DNA of 59,671 nucleotides, taken from NCBI GenBank assembly GCA_038250235.1, contig JBBSCO010000012.1, positions 1 to 59,671 of the forward strand, read 5' to 3'. The notes beneath the pieces are model-generated. The model was not told the origin of the DNA. It made no database searches and worked only from the letters and a program-made list of their open reading frames with translations. The stretch's first letter is position 1, and every line of letters starts with the position of its first letter. This stretch comes from JAAUTS01 sp038250235. GTDB taxonomy: Bacteria; Verrucomicrobiota; Verrucomicrobiia; Methylacidiphilales; JAAUTS01. Of the stretch, positions 32,310 to 41,114 are shown piece after piece. A program made the translations under genes and the position numbers.

Positions 32310-33443
32310 CTCCAACAACTGAACCTGTTGTCCCAGCCGGAAGCGGATTCTCACCGTCGTGCCCTGTCCGGGAAAACTTTCAATCTGCAATTCCGCCCCG
32401 TGCTCCTGCACAATACGCTGTACAATCATCAGGCCCAGACCCGTCCCGCGCTGCTTGGTGGTGTAATACGGCTCCAGGACCCGCGGTATATCTTCCAGGG
32501 ATATACCCGATCCGTTGTCCTTGAAGGTCACCACCACGAAAGCATCACGCTTTTCCACCGTGATCCTCAGAATCCCTCTCTCACGCATGGCCTGGATGGC
32601 ATTTTTGATGATGTTATAAAACGCCTGCTTGATTTGTTCAGTATCCAACCGCAGCAGCGGAATATTCTTCTCCACTTCCACTTCCACCAGCAGACTCCGG
32701 TCCTGAATCTCCGCCTTCAGACCGGTCACAATTTCTTCCAACAGCGGCGCTATCGAAGCCTCCCTGAAATCCGGAAGGGTCGGCCTGACCGCTTTCAAAA
32801 AACGGCTGATGATTCCGTCCAGACGATCCATTTCATTGCGGGCCACCTGGATCGACTCCCGCAGTCGTGCCGCCTGGACTTCAGGAATTTTTTTCAGATC
32901 CCGTTCCATCAATTGAAGATGGATGTTCAGGCTGTTGATCGGATTCCCCAACTCGTGCGCCACTCCCGCAGCCAACAGGGTCAAGGCCTGCAGGCGTTCC
33001 GACTCGATCGCCTCCCGCGTGTCCGTATGCTGTTTGGTCACATCACGAAACAAAGCCACGAAAGCATTGTCCGAACCGTCCTTCTCCTGCATCGGCAAGA
33101 GATAAAATTCCAGCGACCTGGACTCCGGATAATGAATTTCCAGAAGGCGCCGGGAGGTCTGACCCGAGGCCAGCAACAACGCCCAATCCACATCCCGCAG
33201 ATATTTCGAAATCAAGGAACCTGAAGGAATATCCGTAGGTATAGGTAGGAGCTTTTGCGCAGCCCGGTTGGTGTATTCGATGCGGCCCTCCGTATCCAGA
33301 ACCACGATGGCTTCCTGGAGACTGTTGAAAATCGTCTCCATAAATCCAACTTCCTTCGCCATACGAAGGAGATAGGTCTGCAATTCCTCCTGCCCAAGGT
33401 GATCCACACGTTGTAGCAGTTTTTCGAGAAAGGTTGCCTTCAC
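32289..33443 (-). CDS. Cytoplasmic PAS histidine kinase (NtrB-like)
   Basis: A 384-residue kinase without membrane segments: PAS domain (35-140, NSLQEAIVVLDTEGRIEYTN), HisKA with phospho-acceptor H163 in AAGVAHELGNPINSL, and HATPase (NIIKNAIQAM, DNGSGI, GTGLGLMIVQRI). It should phosphorylate D54 of the sigma-54 activator 57 bases downstream. The last six codons and stop are made by the 7-base repeat, so the tail QVTGDR is likely unimportant. The 200 bases upstream of its start show no gene. Confidence 0.95.
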   Translation of the reverse strand: MKATFLEKLLQRVDHLGQEELQTYLLRMAKEVGFMETIFNSLQEAIVVLDTEGRIEYTNRAAQKLLPIPTDIPSGSLISKYLRDVDWALLLASGQTSRRLLEIHYPESRSLEFYLLPMQEKDGSDNAFVALFRDVTKQHTDTREAIESERLQALTLLAAGVAHELGNPINSLNIHLQLMERDLKKIPEVQAARLRESIQVARNEMDRLDGIISRFLKAVRPTLPDFREASIAPLLEEIVTGLKAEIQDRSLLVEVEVEKNIPLLRLDTEQIKQAFYNIIKNAIQAMRERGILRITVEKRDAFVVVTFKDNGSGISLEDIPRVLEPYYTTKQRGTGLGLMIVQRIVQEHGAELQIESFPGQGTTVRIRFRLGQQVQLLEQVTGDR

Positions 33444-33643
33444 AGCGACAAATTGTCACTCACCAGCCGAGAATGCAAGCCAGTATTAATGTGGATCAAA
33501 ATGTCACTAACCAAAAAGTTGGATTCATCAAGCACTGAGCAAGCCGGAACCACAACCCTCCTGAGCTTCCCCTTAACCTCCTTTTTTGGATACGAACTCC
33601 TGGCCCTTCATGCCGATAACCAACTAACCCACTGAAACAACGG

Positions 33644-33853
33644 TCAGCCCCCTGCAACAACTCTGATCAGTTCGAGCCGGTCCCCGTGTTCCAATGTCAG
33701 GCCCTTCCATTCGGTCCGGAGCAGGGCACGGTTGTTATATTCGACCAAAATCATTTTAGGCGACAGTTTCAAATCACTGAGCACGCCCTCAATTCCGGCA
33801 TCCTGATCTATCTGCTGCGCCCTGCCATTGAGGAATACCGTGATTTTGCTCAT
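33644..33853 (-). CDS. thiS: Sulfur carrier protein ThiS
   Basis: A 69-residue ubiquitin-like protein beginning MSKITVFLNGRAQQI and ending in the required Gly-Gly (RVVAGG). The tail is adenylated and converted to thiocarboxylate, and gives sulfur to ThiG for the thiamine thiazole ring. ATG 33853 overlaps the thiH stop by 4 bases (ATGA), which fixes the start. Last gene of thiG-thiH-thiS. Confidence 0.95.
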   Translation of the reverse strand: MSKITVFLNGRAQQIDQDAGIEGVLSDLKLSPKMILVEYNNRALLRTEWKGLTLEHGDRLELIRVVAGG

Positions 33854-34962
33854 ACGCCATCGAGGGCTGCATCCCAGTCCTTCCACACGGGGTCCATGCC
33901 CATCTCCTTGAGTTTCTTCACGATTGTTCCGGCCGAACGCTGATCCGAGATAGCAAACTGCTCGGTGGCATATTCGCCTTCCGAACCGATCAGGGGCACC
34001 ATCTTCCCTTTCTCGGTGCGATGCAGCTTTTCTTTCCCCGCCCCGGTGTAACCTCCCGGCTCGGTGTGGGAACCTGCACTCATCAGGGTGATCCCCAGAG
34101 GAATCAATCCATCCCGCAATCGGGCTGGTTCACGGGTGGAAAGCACCAGACCCACCTGTGGGAAGGTTACACGAAAAGCACAGATCAAACGTGTCAGATC
34201 ATGGTCGCTCATTACCACCTTCGGTTCAAACTCCCCCGCCGCCGGACGCAGGCGTGGAAAAGAAATTGTCAGGGATGATTTCCAGCAATGTTTCAACAAA
34301 TACTCAGCGTGGGCAGCCAGGGCGAGAGATTCCCGCTTCCATTCGGAAAGTCCGAACAGGGCCCCGATACCAATCCTGCGGAAGCCGGCTGCATAGGCCC
34401 TCTCCGGACACTCCAGCCGCCAATCAAAATTCTTTTTCGGACCAGCCGTGTGCAGATCTGCATAGGTTTCCCGGTCATAGGTTTCCTGATAAACCACCAA
34501 CCCTTCTGCCCCCGATTTGACCAAGGGGATGTATTCCTGCGTTTCCATTGGCCCCACTTCCAATGAAACGGATGGAACAAAGGGATGGATGCGGCGGATA
34601 CACTCCTCCATGTAACCCTCGGAAACAAACTTCGGATGCTCCCCGGCCACAAGCAGAATATTGCGGAATCCTTCCTCCACCAGATAACGGGCTTCGGTTT
34701 CCACCTGATCCACCGAAAGGGTCACGCGCAGGATGGGGTTATCCCTGGAAAAACCGCAGTATTTACAGTTATTGATACATTCATTGGAAAGATACAACGG
34801 GGCAAAAAGCCGCATGGTTTTGCCGTAATACTGTCGTGTCAGGCCATAGGCCTGGCTGGCCAGAAGCTCCAGATCCTGATCCTCTTCCAACAACGAGGAA
34901 AATCGGCGGAGCAGCGGGCTTTGCCTGCTGTCCAGTTGGTTGAATGTGTCGACAAAACTCAT
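33850..34962 (-). CDS. thiH: 2-iminoacetate synthase ThiH
   Basis: A 370-residue radical-SAM enzyme that splits tyrosine to dehydroglycine for the thiazole ring. The cluster motif is C62-x3-C66-x2-C69 in NECINNCKYCGFS. Further family blocks include ILLVAGEHP and LEVGPMETQEY. Choice of ThiH over the oxidase ThiO suits oxygen-poor growth, though this is only a hint. It lies 3 bases after thiG and overlaps thiS. Confidence 0.95.
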   Translation of the reverse strand: MSFVDTFNQLDSRQSPLLRRFSSLLEEDQDLELLASQAYGLTRQYYGKTMRLFAPLYLSNECINNCKYCGFSRDNPILRVTLSVDQVETEARYLVEEGFRNILLVAGEHPKFVSEGYMEECIRRIHPFVPSVSLEVGPMETQEYIPLVKSGAEGLVVYQETYDRETYADLHTAGPKKNFDWRLECPERAYAAGFRRIGIGALFGLSEWKRESLALAAHAEYLLKHCWKSSLTISFPRLRPAAGEFEPKVVMSDHDLTRLICAFRVTFPQVGLVLSTREPARLRDGLIPLGITLMSAGSHTEPGGYTGAGKEKLHRTEKGKMVPLIGSEGEYATEQFAISDQRSAGTIVKKLKEMGMDPVWKDWDAALDGV

Positions 34963-34965
34963 GCC

Positions 34966-35757
34966 TCAAGTATCCAGAAACCCTGTCAAAGGACTCGTAG
35001 CCGAAGCTCTGTGCTGCGCAGGCGGAAGACCCATTTCATAGGCCGCCCTGCCCGCCTCCACCGCCATGGCAAAGGCCAGAGCCATGCGGGAGGGATCCGA
35101 GGCAATCGCAATCGCAGTATTAATCAGCACCGCATCCGCCCCCAACTCCATGGCTGCCGCCGCGTGGGACGGCGTGCCCAGACCCGCATCAATGACGACG
35201 GGAATATTGGACTGTTCAATGATGATTTCCAGTTGACCCCTGGTCTCCAAACCACGGTTTGATCCGATCGGGGCCGCCAGGGGCATGACCGTCGCCACAC
35301 CCACTTCTTCCAGACGCTTGGCCAGCACCGGGTCGGCATTGATATAGGGCAATACGGTGAAGCCTTCTTTAACCAGGATTTCAGCCGCCTTCAGGGTTTC
35401 AATCGGATCCGGCAGAAGATAACGGGGATCGGGATGGATCTCCAATTTGACCCATTTGGGCAGCCCAGCCGCCGCCCCCAGGCGGGCCAGACGGATCGCT
35501 TCTTCCGCGTTCATGGCCCCGCTGGTGTTGGGAATGATCAGATATTTGTCCGGATCGATATAATTCAGGATATCCGCCGATGGGTCATCCTGGCCGCTGA
35601 GATCGGCCCGGCGGAGCGCTACGGTGACAAGTTCTGTTCCACAGGAAGCCAAGGCCGCTTTCATGGCTTCCGGAGATGAAAATTTTCCTGTGCCGACAAA
35701 GAGCCGGGATTGGAAGGTTCTTCCGGCCACGGTCCACGCTGAACTTTTAAGTGACAT
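34966..35757 (-). CDS. thiG: Thiazole synthase ThiG
   Basis: A 263-residue TIM barrel: RLFVGTGKFSSPEAMKAAL, the Schiff-base Lys in WVKLEIHPD, and VIDAGLGTPSHAAAAMELGA. It joins deoxyxylulose phosphate, dehydroglycine and ThiS sulfur. ATG 35757 (MSLKSSAWTV) is preferred to ATG 35769. It follows the xylulokinase gene by 58 bases; the gap has no TPP riboswitch. Confidence 0.95.
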   Translation of the reverse strand: MSLKSSAWTVAGRTFQSRLFVGTGKFSSPEAMKAALASCGTELVTVALRRADLSGQDDPSADILNYIDPDKYLIIPNTSGAMNAEEAIRLARLGAAAGLPKWVKLEIHPDPRYLLPDPIETLKAAEILVKEGFTVLPYINADPVLAKRLEEVGVATVMPLAAPIGSNRGLETRGQLEIIIEQSNIPVVIDAGLGTPSHAAAAMELGADAVLINTAIAIASDPSRMALAFAMAVEAGRAAYEMGLPPAQHRASATSPLTGFLDT

Positions 35758-35815
35758 GACTGATTCCATCGTACCTGATAAAGGCCCTGAAACAATGGAA
35801 TTGTATCGGATCCTT

Positions 35816-37336
35816 TCACTTCAAAGCCGCGTGGGCGGCAAACACCTCCGCATTGGCTTTGGAAACCGAATTATGCAATGACTGTAGCGAACGGTAGATC
35901 CTGCTGTTTGCCTTGCCAGGAACTGCCCGCGTGGATGCATCCGTTTTGATGAAGGCATCGGTAATCTGTTGGATACGCACACGTTCACCACGTTGCAGGG
36001 CATAAGCCCACTTGGCCTGAACAGCCGCTCCGTAGGCGGCCCCTTCCACCGTCGTGAGTCCGATGACTTCTGTTTCAAAGACATCCGCCAGGATCTGGCG
36101 CCAAACCGCATTCTGGGATCCCCCCCCGGTCAACCGGATCTGCTTGGGGCGCAGACCGAGATCTACCAGACGATTCAACCCGTAGTTCAATCCCAGAGCC
36201 ACCCCCTCCATTGTCGCACGGGCCATGTGTGCCTGGGTGAAGTTTTCCGAATCCAGGCCAAAGAACAGCGCCCGGGCATCAGGCAGATTCGGAACGCGTT
36301 CCCCCTCAAAATACGGCAGCAACAACAGGCCCTCGCTTCCCGCCGGAATGGTGGAGGCGGAGGTGCTTAGTTTATCGTTATCCCACTGGAAGGCTTTTTT
36401 CAACAGTTCGGTCGCCACCGTCACATTCATGGTGCAGATCAGGGGGAGCCAGGCTCCCGTGCTGTCACAAAACGCGGCTACTTCACCGCCGGGGTCAATT
36501 ACCGGACGGCTCGAGTAGGCATAAATGGTTCCGGAAGTTCCCAGGCTCGCGGTCACCATGCCGATTTTCACGTTACCCGTTCCAATGGCACCCATCATGT
36601 TGTCCCCGCCACCGCTGGAGACAATCACCTCGGGGGAAAGTCCCAGTTTCCTGGCCAATTCTGGACGAAGGGTTCCGGCAATCTCCGAGGATTGCTGAAT
36701 GGCCGGAAGCTTTTCCTCCAGAGAAGAGTCAATGGCAGCAATGACCTTGGAATGCCAGTTTCTGGTTTTTGCATCAAAAAGCCCGGTTCCCGACGCGTCC
36801 CCCGCCTCCATCGTTTTGCGTCCTGTCAGATGAAAATTCAGATAGTCATGCGGCAGCAGCACCGTGCGAAGACGCTGGAAATTTTTCGCCTCGTTCTGCT
36901 TGAGCCAAAGAATTTTCGAGGCGGTAAAACCGGGCGGAATGCCATTGCCGGTCAGCGCGATGACTTTTTTCAGACCTCCCAGTTTTTTGATAAGAGAAGA
37001 AGCCTGGGCCGTTGTACTTGTATCACACCAGAGTTTGGCCGGACGGATGACCTGGTCTTTTTCGTCCAGGGCGACAAAACCATGTTGCTGTCCGGAAACT
37101 CCAATTCCCTTGACTTGGGAGCCCGGTAGTTGGGCCTGGGCCAAGGCCTGTTGAATGGACTTCTCCATGGCATCGACCCAGGTCTTGGGATGTTGTTCCT
37201 TCGCCCCGGCAGGAAGTCCCGAAATTAACCCGTAAGCCACCGATGCCGAGCCAACTATTTTTCCATCCTTCCCACTGATAACGATCGCCTTGGTGCTTTG
37301 CGTGCCGCTGTCTATCCCGATGAAAAAGTCGCTCAT
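35816..37336 (-). CDS. xylB: Xylulokinase (FGGY family)
   Basis: A 506-residue FGGY sugar kinase with the N-terminal phosphate loop FIGIDSGTQSTKAIVI and the C-terminal RLTGGGSQNAVWRQILAD block typical of XylB. It phosphorylates D-xylulose, giving the pentose-phosphate intermediate. ATG 37336 (MSDFFIGIDSG) was chosen; the frame is open 81 bases upstream. No xylose isomerase or transporter is near, so the substrate could be another ketose. It diverges from mnmE and precedes the thi genes. Confidence 0.88.
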   Translation of the reverse strand: MSDFFIGIDSGTQSTKAIVISGKDGKIVGSASVAYGLISGLPAGAKEQHPKTWVDAMEKSIQQALAQAQLPGSQVKGIGVSGQQHGFVALDEKDQVIRPAKLWCDTSTTAQASSLIKKLGGLKKVIALTGNGIPPGFTASKILWLKQNEAKNFQRLRTVLLPHDYLNFHLTGRKTMEAGDASGTGLFDAKTRNWHSKVIAAIDSSLEEKLPAIQQSSEIAGTLRPELARKLGLSPEVIVSSGGGDNMMGAIGTGNVKIGMVTASLGTSGTIYAYSSRPVIDPGGEVAAFCDSTGAWLPLICTMNVTVATELLKKAFQWDNDKLSTSASTIPAGSEGLLLLPYFEGERVPNLPDARALFFGLDSENFTQAHMARATMEGVALGLNYGLNRLVDLGLRPKQIRLTGGGSQNAVWRQILADVFETEVIGLTTVEGAAYGAAVQAKWAYALQRGERVRIQQITDAFIKTDASTRAVPGKANSRIYRSLQSLHNSVSKANAEVFAAHAALK

Positions 37337-37440
37337 GAAGTTTTGATGATAATCGCTTCCCTTGGGAAAATCGAGCTGAAAGGTAGCTCGTCCCCAAAAC
37401 CAAGCCTTGAACTTCAAAGCGAATACGGAACACTGCTACG

Positions 37441-38760
37441 ATGGAATCCGACACCATCATCGCCTTGGCCACGCCTCCGGGCAGTTCAGCTTTGGCCCTG
37501 CTCCGTATCAGCGGCCCTCAGTCCCATGACATAGTGAGCCGTCTTACGGATAAAACACCTTTGTGCGGACGTATCCAATACTGCGTCTTAAAACAGGAAA
37601 AACAAGTGATCGATGACGTCGTCATCAACACGTGGACAAAACCCGCCTCCTATACCGGCGAAGACCTGATCGAAATCAGCTGCCATGGCAACATGTTGAT
37701 TGTGCAAAAGCTGATCGAGGCTGTCTGCCGCGAAGGTGCCCGCATCGCCCAACCCGGCGAATTCACCCAACGGGCCTTCCTCAACGGTAAGATGGATCTC
37801 ACGCAGGCCGAAGCCGTCATCGACCTGATCAACGCCCGCACCGAGCGCGCCCTGCGTGCGGCCCGTGCCCTGCAGTCCGGGGCCTTGGGAAGAAAACTCG
37901 AAACCGAACGGGAAAACCTTCTTCAGATCCTTTCCCACCTGGAAGCCTACATTGATTTCCCGGAGGAGGATATCGACCCCGAAGTCGGTCAACATTTCAG
38001 CAACACTGTTGAATCAACACTCAACGTTCTGGAAAAGCTTCTGCTCTCGGCCCGCGAAGGCCTCCTTCTGCGCGAAGGACTGAAGGTATCCCTGATCGGA
38101 CACCCCAATGCCGGAAAATCCAGCCTCATGAACGCCCTGCTGGAAAGAGACCGCTCCATTGTCAGTCCGGTTGCCGGAACCACCCGTGACACCGTGGAGG
38201 AAATCATCCAGCTCGACGGAATCCAAATCCGGCTCATTGACACGGCAGGACTCCGCGAATCTAACGACGAAATAGAACTCTTAGGGATCGCCAGAACACG
38301 GGCCGCCATCGAAGAAGCCGACCTTCTCCTGTGGGTGCTGGACGGCAGCAGGGAGGAAGACCCACTGGCCCAGGACTATTTCCCTGAAGGCACTCCCGTT
38401 CTCAAATGCCTGAATAAATCCGACCTGGGTCTTCAGAGCCCTGAAAGCGGCCTCCACGTCTCGTCCAAAACCGGTGAAGGGCTTCCGGAATTGCGGACAG
38501 CCCTGGCCTCGGCCCTGAAAATCAACAGCCACGGTGCTTCGTCCGACGAGGTTGTCATCAATACCAGACATCAGGAACTCCTGGAGCAGGCGACCCTGGC
38601 CTTGCGACAGGCTCTCGAACAAAAAAAACTCAACACCCCTCCCGAGTTGATCAGCTCAGACCTGCGTGGGGCTCTTCACGCCATAGGGGAAATCGTGGGC
38701 CAAGTCAGCAACGAGGACATTCTCGACCGCCTCTTCAAAAACTTCTGTATCGGAAAGTGA
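37441..38760 (+). CDS. mnmE: tRNA modification GTPase MnmE
   Basis: A 439-residue protein: N-terminal folate-binding domain (IIALATPPGSSALALLRISG), helical domain, inserted GTPase (G1 GHPNAGKSS, G2 AGTTRD, G3 DTAGLRES, G4 NKSD) and the C-terminal FCIGK whose Cys is required. With MnmG it installs the carboxymethylaminomethyl group on wobble U34 of several tRNAs. The start ATG 37441 is the first in frame and matches the family. Confidence 0.96.
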   Translation: MESDTIIALATPPGSSALALLRISGPQSHDIVSRLTDKTPLCGRIQYCVLKQEKQVIDDVVINTWTKPASYTGEDLIEISCHGNMLIVQKLIEAVCREGARIAQPGEFTQRAFLNGKMDLTQAEAVIDLINARTERALRAARALQSGALGRKLETERENLLQILSHLEAYIDFPEEDIDPEVGQHFSNTVESTLNVLEKLLLSAREGLLLREGLKVSLIGHPNAGKSSLMNALLERDRSIVSPVAGTTRDTVEEIIQLDGIQIRLIDTAGLRESNDEIELLGIARTRAAIEEADLLLWVLDGSREEDPLAQDYFPEGTPVLKCLNKSDLGLQSPESGLHVSSKTGEGLPELRTALASALKINSHGASSDEVVINTRHQELLEQATLALRQALEQKKLNTPPELISSDLRGALHAIGEIVGQVSNEDILDRLFKNFCIGK

Positions 38761-38842
38761 AGAGAATTCAACGCAACGCTCATGAGGCAACTACACGCCG
38801 ATTCAATGGGTCCATCGAAGTTGGAAGCAAGACAACAAGGAG

Positions 38843-38907
38843 TTAAGACGCAAAAAGGAATTTGTGCTGAAAACTTGCGTCTTTGTTTCTTAGCGTCTTT
38901 GCGTTAA
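38843..38907. repeat. Inverted and direct copies of a GCGTCTTTG motif
   Basis: In the 156-base gap before pyrD, TTAAGACGCAAAA (38843-38855) faces TTGCGTCTTTG (38875-38885), and a second GCGTCTTTGCG follows at 38893. The two could form a hairpin with a 19-base loop. Similar pieces recur near 16380, 53850-53950 and 49950 in other gene-free gaps, so this looks like a dispersed intergenic motif family. Confidence 0.4.
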
Positions 38908-38916
38908 AAAAATCCT

Positions 38917-39912
38917 ATGCTCTACTCTAAGATTTTACGTCCGCTGCTTTTTAAAACCGACCCCGAATGGATCCACCACGTTTCCATTGCGGCCATGAAG
39001 TACTCTCCCCTGCCTTCTCTCATCTCCGCGTTTTCGAAGACCGAAGCTGATCCTGTCGGGCTCTTCGGACTGAAATTCCGCAATCGCCTGGGTCTTGCTG
39101 CCGGCTTCGACAAAAATGCCGATCTCATCGACGCCATGTATCATCTTGGCTTTGGCTTCACGGAACTGGGAACCATCACCCAACACGCACAACCCGGTAA
39201 TCCAAAACCACGCATTTTCCGCTGCCCGAAGCAACAAGCTTTGGTCAACCGCCTGGGCTTTCCCAATGGCGGAGCCGATGCCCTGGCCCTGAAGATTCGA
39301 CAGATTCGTACGACACGGAACTACGAGGGATACCCCATCGGAATCAACCTCGGAAAATCCAAGATCACGGAACTGGACGAGGCCTCTTCTGATTACGCCT
39401 ATTCTTTCCGGAAACTTTTTTCCGTGGCCGATTTTTTTGTCATCAACGTCAGTTCCCCCAACACCCCGGGATTGCGCAGCCTGCAAGGTCGTGAGGCCCT
39501 GGCTCCCATCTTGGCTGAAGTGCAAAAGGCGAATAGCGAGTTGGGAAACAAACCCCTGCTCCTGAAAATCGCCCCGGACTTGGCCGAGGCCGATATAGCG
39601 GACATTCTCCAACTGATCGCCGAATATAACCTCAACGGTATCGTCGCAACCAACACAACGCTCGACCACAATTCCATTACCTTAAATGAAACCGGAGGAC
39701 TCAGCGGCGCTCCCGTCCGCGCCAAAAGCACCGCCATCGTCCGCTTCATCAGCAAGGAAACGAACGGCAAACTCCCCATCGTGGGCGTGGGTGGTGTTTT
39801 CACCCGCGACGATTATCAGGAAAAACTGGATGCCGGAGCTTCGCTTGTTCAGGTCTACACAGGATTCGTTTATCAGGGCCCTTTCATCGTCAGCCAGATT
39901 TTATCGAAGTAA
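38917..39912 (+). CDS. pyrD: Dihydroorotate dehydrogenase, quinone-type (class 2)
   Basis: A 331-residue FMN enzyme of pyrimidine synthesis at the inner membrane. Class 2 features are the N-terminal amphipathic part (LYSKILRPLLFKTDPEWIHH), NRLGLAAGFDKNADLID, the catalytic Ser in NVSSPNTPGLRSLQ, and IVGVGGVFTRDDY. Electrons go to quinone. The ATG at 38917 is standard. Confidence 0.95.
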   Translation: MLYSKILRPLLFKTDPEWIHHVSIAAMKYSPLPSLISAFSKTEADPVGLFGLKFRNRLGLAAGFDKNADLIDAMYHLGFGFTELGTITQHAQPGNPKPRIFRCPKQQALVNRLGFPNGGADALALKIRQIRTTRNYEGYPIGINLGKSKITELDEASSDYAYSFRKLFSVADFFVINVSSPNTPGLRSLQGREALAPILAEVQKANSELGNKPLLLKIAPDLAEADIADILQLIAEYNLNGIVATNTTLDHNSITLNETGGLSGAPVRAKSTAIVRFISKETNGKLPIVGVGGVFTRDDYQEKLDAGASLVQVYTGFVYQGPFIVSQILSK

Positions 39913-39930
39913 GGCGACTCATCGCTTACG

Positions 39931-40524
39931 ATGCCAGAAGTAAATCTAGTCTCTTTACCTGGCCTAACCCCTCTGCATGAGTTCCGCGAAGCCTTGGGCA
40001 GCATCGCCCGGCACAAGAAAAGTTATATTTCCCGATCCATTCGCGCCCTGGCCTCCCAGGAAACCGACCCACGGCCCATGACGACTTCCATCCTGAGCCC
40101 CCAGGAAATCGAGATTGCCCAATGCATCGCCAAGAGCTTTTCAAACAAGAAAATTGCAGATCATCTGAAAATTGGCATGTCCACGGCTAACACACACCGA
40201 ACCAATCCCATGCGGAAACTCAATACCAAAGACTCCGCTGCCGTCACCCGCTTTGCCATTACTCAGGGATTGATTTGGACCTTATTTCCAGGCGAGCACC
40301 AGCGAGCCGGCCACCATCAGGGAAATACCCATCCACTCCTTTTCGCTGACCTTCTCCCCGAGGAAACAAAGGGCCAACACAACGGCAATGACCACACTGA
40401 GTTTGTCAATCGGGGCCACCTGCTTCACATTCCCTTTCTGCAAAGCGTTAAAATAACAGATCCAGGAAAGACCGGTCGCAGTTCCCGATGCGGCCAAAAA
40501 CCACCAACTCCGGGAAGAAATTGA
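39931..40524 (+). pseudogene. Remnant of a LuxR-type response regulator
   Basis: Residues 50-115 are a LuxR/NarL helix-turn-helix (LSPQEIEIAQCIAKSFSNKK then IADHLKIGMSTANTHRTNPM). The receiver domain is missing: only a short piece like its last helix (HEFREALGSIARHKKSYISR) stands before it. At the other end the natural stop after AITQGLI is gone and the frame runs on for about 80 residues that are just the complement of the eamA gene. Both ends broken suggests a decayed gene; a small DNA-binding protein with a new tail is the alternative. Confidence 0.6.
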
Positions 40525-40701
40525 TTCAAGCTTCAGAGGGGAGACCGTGGCCAGGGCAAGAACCCAGGTAAAAAGAAGGGCAACGCTGGTGCGTATGGCG
40601 GTGGCGAGATTGGGATGAATATCCTTCACCCCGGCCTTGGCCAGGACTGCAGTGAGGCCCGCAAACAAAGCCGCACCCAAGGCCCAGAATAGCCAGTTCA
40701 T
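40282..40701 (-). CDS. EamA-family half-size transporter
   Basis: A 139-residue protein with about four or five membrane segments and the EamA/DMT pattern (FWALGAALFAGLTAVLAKAG, VAPIDKLSVVIAVVLALCFL, LMVAGSLVLAWK). It is one repeat rather than the usual two, so it should work as a dimer. Substrate unknown. It lies 7 bases after crcB in a ppnP-crcB-eamA row. Its 3' 243 bases are overlapped by the run-on frame of the LuxR remnant. Confidence 0.85.
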   Translation of the reverse strand: MNWLFWALGAALFAGLTAVLAKAGVKDIHPNLATAIRTSVALLFTWVLALATVSPLKLESISSRSWWFLAASGTATGLSWICYFNALQKGNVKQVAPIDKLSVVIAVVLALCFLGEKVSEKEWMGISLMVAGSLVLAWK

Positions 40702-40708
40702 AGACGTT

Positions 40709-41104
40709 TCAGGTCCTCAAAAAATTTCCCAGGCTGAGGCCAAACCATGTTCCCATGAGGCAAAGACCCAGGGTCAAAAACACATTGGCCAAGGCATAGC
40801 CGGGATAACCATTCAGATAAAGTTCGAAGGTCTGAAGACTGAAAGAGGAAAATGTCGTATATCCTCCCAGCAATCCAATCATAACCACCTGACGGATCAA
40901 AGGCGCAGGCCCGGAGGAATTCCCGCCCGCCCAGCCGACCAATCCTGCAAACAATCCTATAATTAGACAGCCACTGATATTCACCAGGATGGTGCCAAAG
41001 GGAAAGTTTCCACCCCATCGTTGAGTGACCCACTCCGTGATGAACATGCGAAGGCCCACGCCCACTGCACCACCGGCCATCACAGCTAGATAAGTCTGGA
41101 TCAT
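40709..41104 (-). CDS. crcB: Fluoride channel CrcB (Fluc)
   Basis: A 131-residue four-span protein: GGAVGVGLRMF, FGTILVNISGCLIIG with the conserved Asn, and GLLGGYTTFSSFS containing the fluoride-path TTFSSFS block. Two antiparallel subunits form the channel that expels fluoride. No fluoride riboswitch motif is visible in front of the ppnP-crcB-eamA row. Confidence 0.95.
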   Translation of the reverse strand: MIQTYLAVMAGGAVGVGLRMFITEWVTQRWGGNFPFGTILVNISGCLIIGLFAGLVGWAGGNSSGPAPLIRQVVMIGLLGGYTTFSSFSLQTFELYLNGYPGYALANVFLTLGLCLMGTWFGLSLGNFLRT

Positions 41105-41114
41105 TTCGATAAAA

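Noticed and set aside
33453..33635. 60-residue plus-strand frame between the kinase and thiS
   Set aside because: No family or ribosome binding site; it lies in the promoter region of the kinase gene.
35758..35815. TPP riboswitch before thiG
   Set aside because: The gap is 58 bases and lacks the conserved CUGAGA and related elements.
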